A stretch of 64,000 nucleotides of DNA from JANQPX01 sp965222015 (GCA_965222015.1 CBDCTL010000022.1:62001-126000), one strand, 5' to 3'; shown: positions 27,538-36,456, numbered from the stretch's first letter. Program-made: numbers and translations. The notes: generated by a model not told the origin, from the letters alone.

Positions 27538-28599
27538 TCATGGTGCTTTCGTTTCCTTCTTCGTGCCGGTGACCTCGGCCAGCAGGTCGAAGAAACCCCG
27601 TTTTCGCGCCGAGCTGGTCGCCCAGTTGACCGGCACGCTCTGATAGCCGTCGTCGAAACCCTCGCCGTCCATGCGATAGTCGAAATAGCCCCAGCCTGCA
27701 TAGTCGCCGATCGCCGCCAGCATGTTGTTGTCGGCGGCGTCGAAGTCGAAATGGTCGTCTTCGTTGAACAGGATCGGCTGGCCTCGATAGGCGGGATTGG
27801 CGCGGCACTGCCTGACCATCCCGCGGATACGGTCGGGGTCTTCGACGCTGTTGCCGTGCAGCAGGATGAAGTCGGCGACGCGCAGGATCGGATCGGGCGG
27901 CTGCGTGCCGCCGCGCATGCTGGTGCTGACCAGAAGCCGGCCGGCCGGCGTGTCCAGCCTTCCCGCCGAACGCGCCTGCACCAGCTCGATCAGCTCGTGG
28001 CAGCGCTGCTCGCGGACGATCTCATGGGTGTAGTGGCCGACGTCGACCTCGTTCGCGATCTCCATGAGCACATGGCGATCGCCGCGGCCGATCAGCCAGT
28101 CGGTGACCGCCTCGACCGCACGCACCACGGCGCGCTCGTCGCCGAGGCGCTGGTCCTGGCCGAAATAGAAAAGCCCGAGGATAGGCACCATGCCGAGACG
28201 GTCGGCTTCATCGAGGATGCGGCCCAGCCGCTCGAGATAGGCGGGGTCGGGCTCGCCCTCGGGTGAGAACGCGGCGTTGTCCCAGGGCTGTGTTCGGCTG
28301 TAGCCCTCGGGACTGCCGCCCTGCAGATTGATGGTGAAGCCGATCAGACCGGCGGCGCGCCATGCCGGCATCATGGCGATGAATTCGGCCGTGTTGCGCT
28401 CGGGGTCCCAGGGGCCGTCCGGATAGGCCCAGCGCCCGCGCGTGTCCGGGTTGCGATCGTCGAACACGCCCTGAACCAGCCGCGCGTTGAGCAACAGCCC
28501 TTCGATCTTCATGTCCCGATAGCGCCGGCCTTGATAGGTCGGCCGTCCGTCGACCAGAAAACCGTCCCCTTCGATGCCGACGATCGTTTTGCTCACCAT
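27538..28599 (-). CDS. Glycoside-hydrolase-like TIM-barrel protein, substrate unknown
   Basis: A 353-residue cytoplasmic protein with no signal peptide. MEIANEVD resembles the Asn-Glu acid/base block of clan GH-A enzymes, and ILFNEDDHFDF could carry the second carboxylate. PILGLFYFGQDQRL and WGYFDYRMDGEGFDDG also fit a barrel. I cannot assign a named family. It lies between an aldolase and a 2-hydroxyacid dehydrogenase gene and divergent from a sugar ABC transporter, so it may hydrolyse or rearrange an imported sugar derivative. The start at 28599 falls directly beside the aldolase stop. Confidence 0.68.
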   Translation of the reverse strand: MVSKTIVGIEGDGFLVDGRPTYQGRRYRDMKIEGLLLNARLVQGVFDDRNPDTRGRWAYPDGPWDPERNTAEFIAMMPAWRAAGLIGFTINLQGGSPEGYSRTQPWDNAAFSPEGEPDPAYLERLGRILDEADRLGMVPILGLFYFGQDQRLGDERAVVRAVEAVTDWLIGRGDRHVLMEIANEVDVGHYTHEIVREQRCHELIELVQARSAGRLDTPAGRLLVSTSMRGGTQPPDPILRVADFILLHGNSVEDPDRIRGMVRQCRANPAYRGQPILFNEDDHFDFDAADNNMLAAIGDYAGWGYFDYRMDGEGFDDGYQSVPVNWATSSARKRGFFDLLAEVTGTKKETKAP

Positions 28600-28600
28600 G

Positions 28601-29464
28601 TCACACCTCCCGGCCGCCGAGGCGACGCCCGATCGCCGCGGCCTCTTCGTCGGCCGCGCCGACCATCACGCCCTCCTCGAGCCGCGCCTTCACCGTCGCC
28701 GGCGTGACCACGTCGAGAAAGGCCACCTTCGCCCCATCGCAGGCCGCCTTGACGGTTTTCCGCGCCTCCAGCATCTCGTCGGGGTAGGGCGGATCATGGG
28801 CGTCTTTCCGGCCGAAGGACATACCCATATCACCCGGGCCCCATTCGGCGAACGCGATGCCGGGCACGCCGATGCAGGCTTCGGCCCGGTCGAGTGCCCG
28901 CCGGTCTTCGATCTTGAGGCCGAGCATCAGCTCGCCGCCCGGATTGAGCGGCCAGACGTCGGCGCGATCGAGATAGTCGGCGACCGGCAATCCCCAGACC
29001 TCGGCCGCACGCGCCTGACCGCCGGACCCGCGCCGGCCCGTTCCGAGGCGATCGCCGACACCGACATCCTGAAAGGCGTAGCGCGCGGATTCGACAAACG
29101 CGCGAACGGCGTCCGGATGTTCGACATGGCAGAGCATCAGGCCGTGAACGCCGGTCGCGAGCGCCTGTTTGACCATCCAGCTATTGGTGCGGACCATCGC
29201 CTCCGACGCGCCGTCGGTCGGCAAGGTGACGACGACGGCGGGGGTGCGATGGCCGCTCGCCGTCGGGCCGCCGTCGATCAGCCCGTCCATGAAGGCGGAA
29301 AGGGCCGCCATGTCGAAGGGCAGATGCTCAAGATCGATCGTGAGATAGTCCGCCCAGTGTGCGGCATGGCGCCTGCCGCTCTCGAAGCCGAGTTCGGTGA
29401 CGCCGGTGAAGAAGACCGGTTGTTGTTGTTCAAGGAGTTCGATCGCGCGGTTGATTCTGGCCAT
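28601..29464 (-). CDS. HpcH/HpaI-family aldolase
   Basis: A 287-residue class II pyruvate-type aldolase / citrate lyase beta-fold protein. The start at 29464 follows an AAGGAG site; the longer frame to 29545 is not supported. LKIEDRRALDRAEACIGVPGIAFAEWGPGDMGMSFG carries the metal-binding Glu and the conserved glycine-rich phosphate or substrate loop. It probably cleaves a 2-oxo-4-hydroxy acid made from the sugar taken up by the divergent ABC system. First gene of the minus-strand trio. Confidence 0.8.
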   Translation of the reverse strand: MARINRAIELLEQQQPVFFTGVTELGFESGRRHAAHWADYLTIDLEHLPFDMAALSAFMDGLIDGGPTASGHRTPAVVVTLPTDGASEAMVRTNSWMVKQALATGVHGLMLCHVEHPDAVRAFVESARYAFQDVGVGDRLGTGRRGSGGQARAAEVWGLPVADYLDRADVWPLNPGGELMLGLKIEDRRALDRAEACIGVPGIAFAEWGPGDMGMSFGRKDAHDPPYPDEMLEARKTVKAACDGAKVAFLDVVTPATVKARLEEGVMVGAADEEAAAIGRRLGGREV

Positions 29465-29578
29465 GACGCTCCTTCCCCTCGACGAACTTCGTCCCTGTCG
29501 ATCGACTTTGTCGGTTAGCGTGTTGATCAGGGCTTCATTAAGCACTAGCCTTTCAACAACAACGAATCCACGGTCTTT

Positions 29579-29588
29579 GCACCGGTGC
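29579..29588. promoter_or_regulatory. Palindrome in divergent promoter region
   Basis: GCACCGGTGC is a perfect 10-base palindrome in the 189-base gap between the aldolase operon and the ABC binding-protein gene. Its CCGG centre is like that of sugar-responsive repressor operators of the LacI class. No regulator gene is adjacent, so this is only a candidate. Confidence 0.35.
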
Positions 29589-29653
29589 TGTCAGGTGAGC
29601 GGGTTGCAGAGGTTGCGGTCTGCTGCGGAACAGCTCAATCAGGGAGTGATAAG

Positions 29654-30979
29654 ATGAAGAAAACAGACATCAGCAAAACCGGCACGACCGTCGGCAAGGG
29701 CCTCACCCGCCGCCAGTTCACCCAGAATACCGCGCTGACCGGTGCGTCCTTCGCGGCCGCTTCCTTCCTCGGCGGCCAGGCGCCGGCGATCGCGCAGGAG
29801 CGGAAGCTGCACTACCTTCAGTGGTCGAGCTTCATCGGCGCCGCCGATCCCGAGATGAGCCGGCAGGCCGAGGAGTTCACCAAGGCGACCGGCGTCGACG
29901 TCACCATCGAGTTCATCAATCAGAACGACATGGCCGCCCGCATCACCGCCGCGATCGAGAGTGGTTCCGGCGCCGACGTCATCCAGATGAACGCCAATCA
30001 GCCGCATCTCTATGCGAGCGGGCTCGCCGACCACAGCGCACTGTTCGAAGAGATGGGCGGCGGCGATTTCTACGACTGGGCGACGGGCGCCGTGACCGTC
30101 GACGGCACGGCGCGCAGCGTGCCTTATTTCAACATCGGCAACGCCATCGTCTATCGAAAGGACATTTTCGCGGAGCTCGGGCTCGAGGTTCCCAACACCT
30201 GGGAAGAGTATCTCACCGTCGGCGAGGCGCTGAAGAACGCCAACCTGCCGGTCGGCCAGACGCTCGGCCACACCTTCGGCGACGCGCCGACCTTCGCCTA
30301 TCCGCTGATGTGGAGCTATGGCGGCCAGGAGGTCGACGAGGACGGCAATGTCGTCATCAACTCGCCGGAAACCCATGCAGCACTCGAATTCATGGCGCGC
30401 TTCTGGGAGGCGGGCTGCGATCCCGGCGGCCTCGCCTGGGACGACGGCTCCAACAACCGCGCCTTCCTCGGCCAGACCATCGGCGCGACCCTGAACGGCG
30501 CCAGCATCTACTTCGTCGCCAAGAGGGACGCCGACAAATACCCCGGCCTTGCCGAGAATCTCGATCACTTCCTCAATCCGGAAGGACCGAACGGCCGCTA
30601 CCACTTCGTCGGTCCGCGTTCGCTCAGCATCATGGAGTATTCCGAGGAGAAGGAGGCGGCCGCTGAGCTCATCCGCTTCTTCAACCAGGATGACAACTTC
30701 GACGCCTTCATGAACGTCAACGAAGGCTACGTGCAGGGCGCTCTGCCGAAGTGGGAGGCGCATCCGATCTGGGAGTCCGATCCGGCGCTGACGATCTACA
30801 AGGACAACCCGAAATACGGTCGCACCTCCGGCTATGCCGGCCCCTGGAACCGGGCCTCCGGTGAAGCGCAGGAGAAATACATCGTCGTCGATATGTTCGC
30901 CCGTGCGGTCCAGGGCGAGGACCCGGAGACGGCGGCGGCCTGGGCGCAGCAGGAGCTCGAAAACGTCTACGGCGCCTGA
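29654..30979 (+). CDS. ABC sugar transporter substrate-binding protein (Tat-exported)
   Basis: A 441-residue family-1 extracellular solute-binding protein. The N-terminus KGLTRRQFTQNTALTGASF is a twin-arginine signal, so it is exported folded. The mature part starts near ERKLHYLQWSS and contains the usual lobes (VDVTIEFINQNDMAARI, VPYFNIGNAIVYRKDIFAELGL). A GGGAG tract lies upstream of ATG 29654. It heads an operon with two permeases but is separated from them by a strong stem-loop at 31024-31052. Ligand unknown, probably a sugar or sugar acid. Confidence 0.9.
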   Translation: MKKTDISKTGTTVGKGLTRRQFTQNTALTGASFAAASFLGGQAPAIAQERKLHYLQWSSFIGAADPEMSRQAEEFTKATGVDVTIEFINQNDMAARITAAIESGSGADVIQMNANQPHLYASGLADHSALFEEMGGGDFYDWATGAVTVDGTARSVPYFNIGNAIVYRKDIFAELGLEVPNTWEEYLTVGEALKNANLPVGQTLGHTFGDAPTFAYPLMWSYGGQEVDEDGNVVINSPETHAALEFMARFWEAGCDPGGLAWDDGSNNRAFLGQTIGATLNGASIYFVAKRDADKYPGLAENLDHFLNPEGPNGRYHFVGPRSLSIMEYSEEKEAAAELIRFFNQDDNFDAFMNVNEGYVQGALPKWEAHPIWESDPALTIYKDNPKYGRTSGYAGPWNRASGEAQEKYIVVDMFARAVQGEDPETAAAWAQQELENVYGA

Positions 30980-31023
30980 TCCGCGCGGCGGGCGCGTCGA
31001 CTTGTTCGGCGAAAAACGGGGGA

Positions 31024-31052
31024 GGCCGGGACCGGAAAAGGTGGTCCCGGCC
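31024..31052 (+). other. Strong stem-loop between binding protein and permease genes
   Basis: GGCCGGGACC and GGTCCCGGCC form a perfect 10-bp stem around a 9-base purine-rich loop, 45 bases after the binding-protein stop. There is no T run, so it is more likely a messenger-stabilising or attenuating structure that keeps binding-protein expression above permease expression than a full terminator. Confidence 0.65.
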
Positions 31053-31100
31053 GCACCTCCTCTCTTCGGCCTACGGCCTTGACCCTTGGCGAGATTGCCG

Positions 31101-32096
31101 ATGTCGACTGATATGACAGGTCTCCAGGCGTCAGCCGGCCATCGGCCCCAGACCTTCAAGCAGCGGGCCTTCGAGCTTCTGGAAGACGAAAAGGTCCTCG
31201 GCTACGTGCTGCTGATGCCGGCCTTCCTTTTGATCATCGTCTTCATCGCCTATCCCTTCGTCCTCGGCATCTGGATGTCGCTCACCGACAAGCTGGTGGG
31301 CACGCCCGGCGAATTCATCGGGCTTGGCAATTATCGACAGCTTTTCGCCTCCGACATCTTCTGGACGGCCTTCTGGAACACGCTGTTCTTCACCACCATG
31401 GCCACCATCTTCAAAGCCGCACTCGGCATGTGGCTGGCCGTTCTGCTCAATCGCAAATTCAAGTTTGCGCGCATCACCCGCGCCGGTGTCCTGCTCCCGT
31501 TCATCGTACCGACGGTCTTGAGCACGCTCGCCTGGCTGTGGATGTTCGACGCCACCTTCAGCGTCTTCAACTGGGCGCTGCGCTGGCTCTATCAGATGGA
31601 GATCAGCCTCTTCGGCGTGGTTTTGAAGGAAAATTGGGGCTTTTTCCGCGGCCCGCTCTGGCTCGGCGACGGGAACTGGGCGATGTTTTCGGTGATCCTG
31701 GTGAACGTCTGGCGCGGGCTTCCGTTTTTCGCCATCTCCTTCCTCGCCGGCCTGCAGACCATCCCGCCAGAGCTCTATGACGCCGCCGACATCGACGGCG
31801 CCACCGGCTGGAAAAAGTTCTGGCACGTCACCCTGCCGATGGTGAAGCCGGTGGCGATCGTGGTCGTCGTCTTCTCGATCGTCATCACCTTCGCCGATTT
31901 CCAGCTCGTCTACATCCTGACCCGCGGCGGGCCCAACAACGAGACCCACCTGCTCGCCACGCTCGCCTACCAGCTCGGCATGGGCTCCGGCAATCTCGGC
32001 CAGGGTGCCGCCGTCGCCCTGTTCATGCTGCCGATCCTCGCCTTGGTGATCGTCTTCCAGCTCTGGTACCTGAAGCGGGAGGGCCTGAACAAATGA
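31101..32096 (+). CDS. ABC sugar transporter permease (MalF/UgpA type)
   Basis: A 331-residue inner-membrane permease with six predicted hydrophobic segments. The ATPase-contact EAA loop is PPELYDAADIDGATGWKKFWHVTLP. ATG 31101 is used; a TTG at 31086 would add five residues. It is followed by a small overlapping frame (32093-32218) and then the second permease. No ATPase gene accompanies the system, so a shared MsmK/UgpC-type ATPase elsewhere is implied. Confidence 0.9.
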   Translation: MSTDMTGLQASAGHRPQTFKQRAFELLEDEKVLGYVLLMPAFLLIIVFIAYPFVLGIWMSLTDKLVGTPGEFIGLGNYRQLFASDIFWTAFWNTLFFTTMATIFKAALGMWLAVLLNRKFKFARITRAGVLLPFIVPTVLSTLAWLWMFDATFSVFNWALRWLYQMEISLFGVVLKENWGFFRGPLWLGDGNWAMFSVILVNVWRGLPFFAISFLAGLQTIPPELYDAADIDGATGWKKFWHVTLPMVKPVAIVVVVFSIVITFADFQLVYILTRGGPNNETHLLATLAYQLGMGSGNLGQGAAVALFMLPILALVIVFQLWYLKREGLNK

Positions 32097-32218
32097 TCAT
32101 GGGCATGATTTGCCGGGCGTGCCCCGTTACCCATGACAGCATTAGGCTCGTCGAGGGCGGCGATCGCCTCGCAGACAATGTTGAAAAACAGTGGCTAATG
32201 CGGGGAGTAGCACCATGA
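32093..32218 (+). CDS. Possible 41-residue small protein coupled to both permease genes
   Basis: A 41-codon frame (MIMGMICRAC...) whose ATG overlaps the upstream permease stop and whose TGA overlaps the downstream permease ATG, an ATGA overlap at each end. GGAGGG precedes it by about nine bases. It has two Cys, no membrane segment and ends MRGVAP. The frame fills the whole gap between two permeases, so it may be a real small protein or serve to carry ribosomes to the next start. I do not recognise it. Confidence 0.4.
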   Translation: MIMGMICRACPVTHDSIRLVEGGDRLADNVEKQWLMRGVAP

Positions 32219-33063
32219 ACAACATGGTCGGCGAAACCTATTTCCGGCGGCTGATCGTCTTCTACATCCCGCTCTTCATGTTCGTCTTCGCGATGCTGTT
32301 TCCCTTCTTCTGGATGTTCATCACGTCGATCAAGCCGGACCCGGAGCTCTACAATCCTAGGATGTCGCCCTTCATCGTGCGCGACCCGACGCTCGAACAC
32401 TGGAAGGCGCTGTTCGAAGGCACGCTCTTTTGGGAATGGACGGTCAACACGCTCTGGGTGGCGGTCGCATCGACCTCGGTCTCGCTGTTCGCGGGCGTGC
32501 TTGCCGGCTATGCACTGTCCCGGCTGGTGTTCCCGGGCTCGACCACCTTCGGCATCGCCATCTTCGTCACCTATCTCGTGCCGCCGACGCTCCTCTTCAT
32601 CCCGCTCACCGGCGTGGTCTCCTGGATGGGGCTGCAGGACACGTCATGGTCGCTGATCTTCACCTATCCCACATTTCTCGTGCCGTTCTGCACCTGGCTC
32701 CTGATGGGCTATTTCGCGACCATCCCGAAGGAGCTGGAGGAATGCGCGCGCATCGATGGTGCATCCCGCATCCAGGCGATGGTCTACATCATCCTGCCGC
32801 TCGCCGTGCCCGGCATTCTTTCTGCCGGCATCTTCGCGTTCACCCTCTCGTGGAACGAGTTTCTCTACGCGCTCGTCTTCATCCACTCGCCGGAGAACAA
32901 GACCATCCCGGTCGGCGTCACCTCGGAGCTGATCAAGGGCGACGTCTTCTTCTGGGGCTCGCTCATGGCGGGTGCGCTGTTCGGCTCGGTGCCGGTCGCC
33001 GTGGTCTACTCCTTCTTCGTCGAATATTACGTCTCCGGCATGACCGGCGCCGTCAAAGGGTGA
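32215..33063 (+). CDS. ABC sugar transporter permease (MalG/UgpE type)
   Basis: A 282-residue permease with about six hydrophobic segments. EAA loop: PKELEECARIDGASRIQAMVYIILPLAVPG. ATG 32215 follows a GGGGAG tract and overlaps the end of the small upstream frame. It completes the membrane part of the transporter headed by the Tat-exported binding protein. Confidence 0.9.
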   Translation: MNNMVGETYFRRLIVFYIPLFMFVFAMLFPFFWMFITSIKPDPELYNPRMSPFIVRDPTLEHWKALFEGTLFWEWTVNTLWVAVASTSVSLFAGVLAGYALSRLVFPGSTTFGIAIFVTYLVPPTLLFIPLTGVVSWMGLQDTSWSLIFTYPTFLVPFCTWLLMGYFATIPKELEECARIDGASRIQAMVYIILPLAVPGILSAGIFAFTLSWNEFLYALVFIHSPENKTIPVGVTSELIKGDVFFWGSLMAGALFGSVPVAVVYSFFVEYYVSGMTGAVKG

Positions 33064-33178
33064 CCGGCGGTCACGGGCCCGGTTCTTTCGACGCCGCTTT
33101 TTCCGAGGCGGCGGGGCTACTGGCGTTCGGGTGAGCCTGTATAGTGATCGGCAAAGGCTAACCCTGGAGACGTTCGAC

Positions 33179-34204
33179 ATGCATCTGGCCCGCTTTCCCC
33201 GGCTTCGCGTCGCTCACCTGCCGACCGCCCTCGAGCCGCTGGAACGGCTCTCAGACGCGCTTGGCGGTCCAGAAATCTGGATCAAGCGGGACGACTGCAC
33301 GGGCCTGGCCACCGGCGGCAACAAGACGCGAAAGCTCGAATTCCTGATGGCCGAGGCCCGGGAGCAGGGCGCCGACATGGTGATCACCCAGGGCGCCACC
33401 CAGTCCAATCACGCGCGGCAGACCGCGGCCTTCGCCGCCAGGCTCGGCATGCGCTGCCACATTCTGCTGGAGGATCGGCTCGGCTCGAAGGACCTGAACT
33501 ACAACCTGAACGGCAACGTCTTCCTCGACCACCTCTTCGGCGCGAGTACCGAATGTCGAGCGGCGGGGATCGACATGAATGCCGAACTCGAGACGGTCGC
33601 CGAGCGTTTTCGCGCCGACGGTCTGAACGTCTATACCATCCCTGGCGGCGGCTCCTGTCCGACCGGTGCCTTGGGCTACGTCAACTGCGCGATGGAGCTG
33701 GTGCAGCAGGCCAACGACCACGGCCTCGCCATCGACCACATCCTGCACGCCACCGGCAGCGCCGGCACCCAGTCGGGCATGATCGTCGGCCTGAAGGCGA
33801 TCAACGCCGGCATTCCGCTGCTCGGCATCGGCGTGCGCGTCGCGAGAGAACCGCAGGAAGCAAACGTCTTCAGGCTCGCCGCCGCGACTGCGGAAAAGCT
33901 CGGCTGCCCGGACGTGGTCTCGCGCGAGGACGTGGTCGCCGATTGCGGATATGTCGGAGAAGGCTACGGCATTCCGACAGCCGGCACGATCGAAGCGATC
34001 GAGATGTTCGCGCGCCTGGAAGGCATCGCTCTCGATCCGGTCTATTCCGGAAAGAGTGCAGCCGGGCTGATCGACCTCGTGCGCAAGGGGCACTTCGGCA
34101 AGGGTGAGCGCATCGTCTTCGTCCACACCGGCGGATCGGCGGCGCTCTTCGGCTACACCCGCGCGTTCGGCTACGACCAGCCGGCGACCTCGTCGGCGGC
34201 TTGA
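33179..34204 (+). CDS. cuyA: PLP-dependent L-cysteate sulfo-lyase / D-cysteine desulfhydrase family
   Basis: A 341-residue fold-type-II PLP enzyme. The PLP lysine is in GGNKTRKLEFL and the substrate loop is TQGATQSNHARQTA. ATG 33179 follows GGAG and gives the N-terminus MHLARFPRLRVAHLPT, as in CuyA of marine alphaproteobacteria. CuyA splits L-cysteate into pyruvate, ammonia and sulfite. D-cysteine desulfhydrase and ACC deaminase are close relatives, so family alone does not decide; the neighbouring taurine genes favour CuyA. The DegT-type gene follows after 16 bases. Confidence 0.75.
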   Translation: MHLARFPRLRVAHLPTALEPLERLSDALGGPEIWIKRDDCTGLATGGNKTRKLEFLMAEAREQGADMVITQGATQSNHARQTAAFAARLGMRCHILLEDRLGSKDLNYNLNGNVFLDHLFGASTECRAAGIDMNAELETVAERFRADGLNVYTIPGGGSCPTGALGYVNCAMELVQQANDHGLAIDHILHATGSAGTQSGMIVGLKAINAGIPLLGIGVRVAREPQEANVFRLAAATAEKLGCPDVVSREDVVADCGYVGEGYGIPTAGTIEAIEMFARLEGIALDPVYSGKSAAGLIDLVRKGHFGKGERIVFVHTGGSAALFGYTRAFGYDQPATSSAA

Positions 34205-34220
34205 CGTTCGGCGGACTCCC

Positions 34221-35456
34221 ATGGCCCGAAAACGCTTCACCGGCAGCTTCACCCAGCAGGAACCGATCGAGGAGGACGCGATTGCGGCGGCGGTCGAGGT
34301 CATGCGGAGCGGTCGCCTGCACCGCTACAACACGTCGTCCGGCGAGACTTCGATCACCGCGCTCCTGGAAGAGGAGTTCGCCGCCTGGCAGGGCAGCCGT
34401 TTCTGCCTCGCCTGCGCATCGGGCGGCTATGCGCTCCACATCGCCCTTCGCGCCGCCGGCCTGAAGCCGGGCGATGCGGTGCTGACCAACGCCTTCACGC
34501 TCGCCCCGGTGCCGGGTGCGATCGTCAATGCCGGCGGCCGCCCGGTCCTGGCCGAGATCACCGAGGATCTGACCATCGATCTCGACGACCTCGACGCCAA
34601 GGCCGCGCCCGGCGATGTGCGCTTTTTCCTCCTTTCGCACATGCGCGGCCATCTCGCCGACATGGACCGGCTCAGCGCGATCGTCGAAAGACACGGGCTC
34701 ACCATGATCGAGGACTGCGCCCACACCATGGGTGCTGCCTGGAACGGCGTGAAGAGCGGTAATTTCGGCCATGCCGCCTGTTTCAGCGCCCAGACCTACA
34801 AGCACATCAACAGCGGCGAAGGCGGCCTTTTGACCTCGGACGATCCTGCCTTCATGGCGCGCGCGATCGTCATGTCAGGCTCCTACATGCTCTACGAACG
34901 TCACGGTGCCGCACCGGCAAGCGAGGTGTTTCAGGACATCAGGCTCGAGACGCCGAACTTCTCCGGGCGCATGGACAATCTGCGCGCCGCCATCCTTCGC
35001 CCGCAGCTCGCGGCTCTCGAAGACCGCATCGAACGCTGGAACCAGCGCTATCGCACCGTCGAGGAGGCGCTTCGCGGCCATCCCGCGCTGCGGCTGCCGG
35101 TCCGCCCGGAGGCGGAGCGTTTCGTCGGCAGCTCGATTCAGTTCCTGGCGCCGGGCGCCACATCGGAGAGTGCCCGGGAGTTCGTGGCGGCGACGGCGGC
35201 GCTCGGCGTCGAGCTCAAATGGTTCGGTGCGCGAGAACCCGCCGGCTTCACCAGCAGCCATCACCACTGGCGCTATATGGTCGATCAGCGCCTGCCCGCA
35301 ACCGATGCGATTCTTGCGGGGCTGTTCGACATGCGGCTGCCGCTGACCTTCTCGATCGAGGACTGTGCCCTGATCGGCGAGATCATCGCAGCCTGCGCCG
35401 GCGACTGCCTTCCGACATCGGCCTTCAGGACGGACTCTGCGCCTGGATCGAGGTGA
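34221..35456 (+). CDS. DegT/DnrJ/EryC1-family PLP aminotransferase
   Basis: A 411-residue aminotransferase. The PLP lysine is likely K194 in QTYKHINSGEGG, preceded by the Asp-containing strand MIEDCAHTMGA. ATG 34221 is the first Met after the cuyA end that fits the family. Members usually transaminate keto sugars; here it is paired with cuyA beside taurine genes, so it may act on a sulfonated or other small keto compound. Its 3' end overlaps the convergent pta gene by 32 bases. Confidence 0.8.
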   Translation: MARKRFTGSFTQQEPIEEDAIAAAVEVMRSGRLHRYNTSSGETSITALLEEEFAAWQGSRFCLACASGGYALHIALRAAGLKPGDAVLTNAFTLAPVPGAIVNAGGRPVLAEITEDLTIDLDDLDAKAAPGDVRFFLLSHMRGHLADMDRLSAIVERHGLTMIEDCAHTMGAAWNGVKSGNFGHAACFSAQTYKHINSGEGGLLTSDDPAFMARAIVMSGSYMLYERHGAAPASEVFQDIRLETPNFSGRMDNLRAAILRPQLAALEDRIERWNQRYRTVEEALRGHPALRLPVRPEAERFVGSSIQFLAPGATSESAREFVAATAALGVELKWFGAREPAGFTSSHHHWRYMVDQRLPATDAILAGLFDMRLPLTFSIEDCALIGEIIAACAGDCLPTSAFRTDSAPGSR

Positions 35457-36429
35457 TCGCGATCAGGCGGAAAACGTCGGTCGCGCTGCAGCCGCGGGAA
35501 AGGTCGTTCGCGGGCTTGGCCAAGCCCTGCAGGATCGGACCGATGGCGATCGCGCCGCCGATCCGCTCGGCGATCTTGTAGCCGATATTGGCGGCGTCGA
35601 GATTGGGGAAGACCAGGACGTTGGCGCGACCGCCGACGGCCGAGTCCCTGACCTTGCGCCGGCTGATCTCCGGCACCAGGCTGGCGTCCAGCTGAACCTC
35701 CCCTTCGATCATGAGGTCCGGCCGCGCGGCCCGGGCGCGTTCGGTCGCGGCCACGACCTTGTCGACGTTCGGATGGCGGGCACTGCCGCTGGTGGAAAAG
35801 GACAGCATGGCGATCCGGGGCTCGATGCCGAGGAGCGTGTTGGCGCTCTCTGCGGAGGCGAGAGCGATGTCGGCGAGCTGCTCCGAAGTCGGGTCGACCA
35901 CCAGCGCGCAGTCGGCGAACACCAGAGCGCCCTTGAGATCGCCGTGATGCGCTTCGAAGAGCATCATCAGGAAATAGCTGGAGACCAGGCTGTAGCGCGG
36001 ATCGACCCCGATCACCTGGATCGCGGCGCGCACCGTGTCCGCCGTGGTCGCGACCGCCCCGCCGATGCAGCCGTCGGCATGGCCGAGACGTACCATGAGG
36101 GCGGCGAAATAGAGGGGGTCTTGCGCGGTCTCCCTGGCCTTCGCCGCGTCCATGCCCTTGGCCTTGCGAAGCCGGTGCAGTTCCCCGGCAAGCGGATCGA
36201 GCAGCGGCGAGCCCGCGGGGTCGACGATCGCAACCGGCAAGTCCTGCAGGCCCATCACCCCAAGCTCGGCCTGGATGAGATCGGTGCGGCCGATCAGGGT
36301 GATGCGCGCGACACCTGCGCGCAGCGCCTTGCCCGCACCTTCGATCACGCGGGGATCCTCGCCTTCCGCGAGCACGATGTGGCGTGGATCGGTTCCGGCG
36401 CGCTGCAGCAGATCGTCGAGAGCCTTCAT
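35425..36429 (-). CDS. pta: Phosphate acetyltransferase
   Basis: Converts the acetyl phosphate released by Xsc into acetyl-CoA. The 334-residue protein is the short Pta form (PTA_PTB domain only), with LAEGEDPRVIEGAGKA at the N-terminus, the SFSTSGSARHPNVDKV loop and NVLVFPNLDAANIGYKI at the C-terminus. Divergent from tauR and in the same island as xsc, which fits taurine dissimilation in Rhodobacter and Paracoccus. The stop lies 32 bases inside the convergent aminotransferase gene. Confidence 0.92.
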   Translation of the reverse strand: MKALDDLLQRAGTDPRHIVLAEGEDPRVIEGAGKALRAGVARITLIGRTDLIQAELGVMGLQDLPVAIVDPAGSPLLDPLAGELHRLRKAKGMDAAKARETAQDPLYFAALMVRLGHADGCIGGAVATTADTVRAAIQVIGVDPRYSLVSSYFLMMLFEAHHGDLKGALVFADCALVVDPTSEQLADIALASAESANTLLGIEPRIAMLSFSTSGSARHPNVDKVVAATERARAARPDLMIEGEVQLDASLVPEISRRKVRDSAVGGRANVLVFPNLDAANIGYKIAERIGGAIAIGPILQGLAKPANDLSRGCSATDVFRLIAITSIQAQSPS

Positions 36430-36456
36430 GGCGGTGGTCTTCGTCGTTCGGGATGC

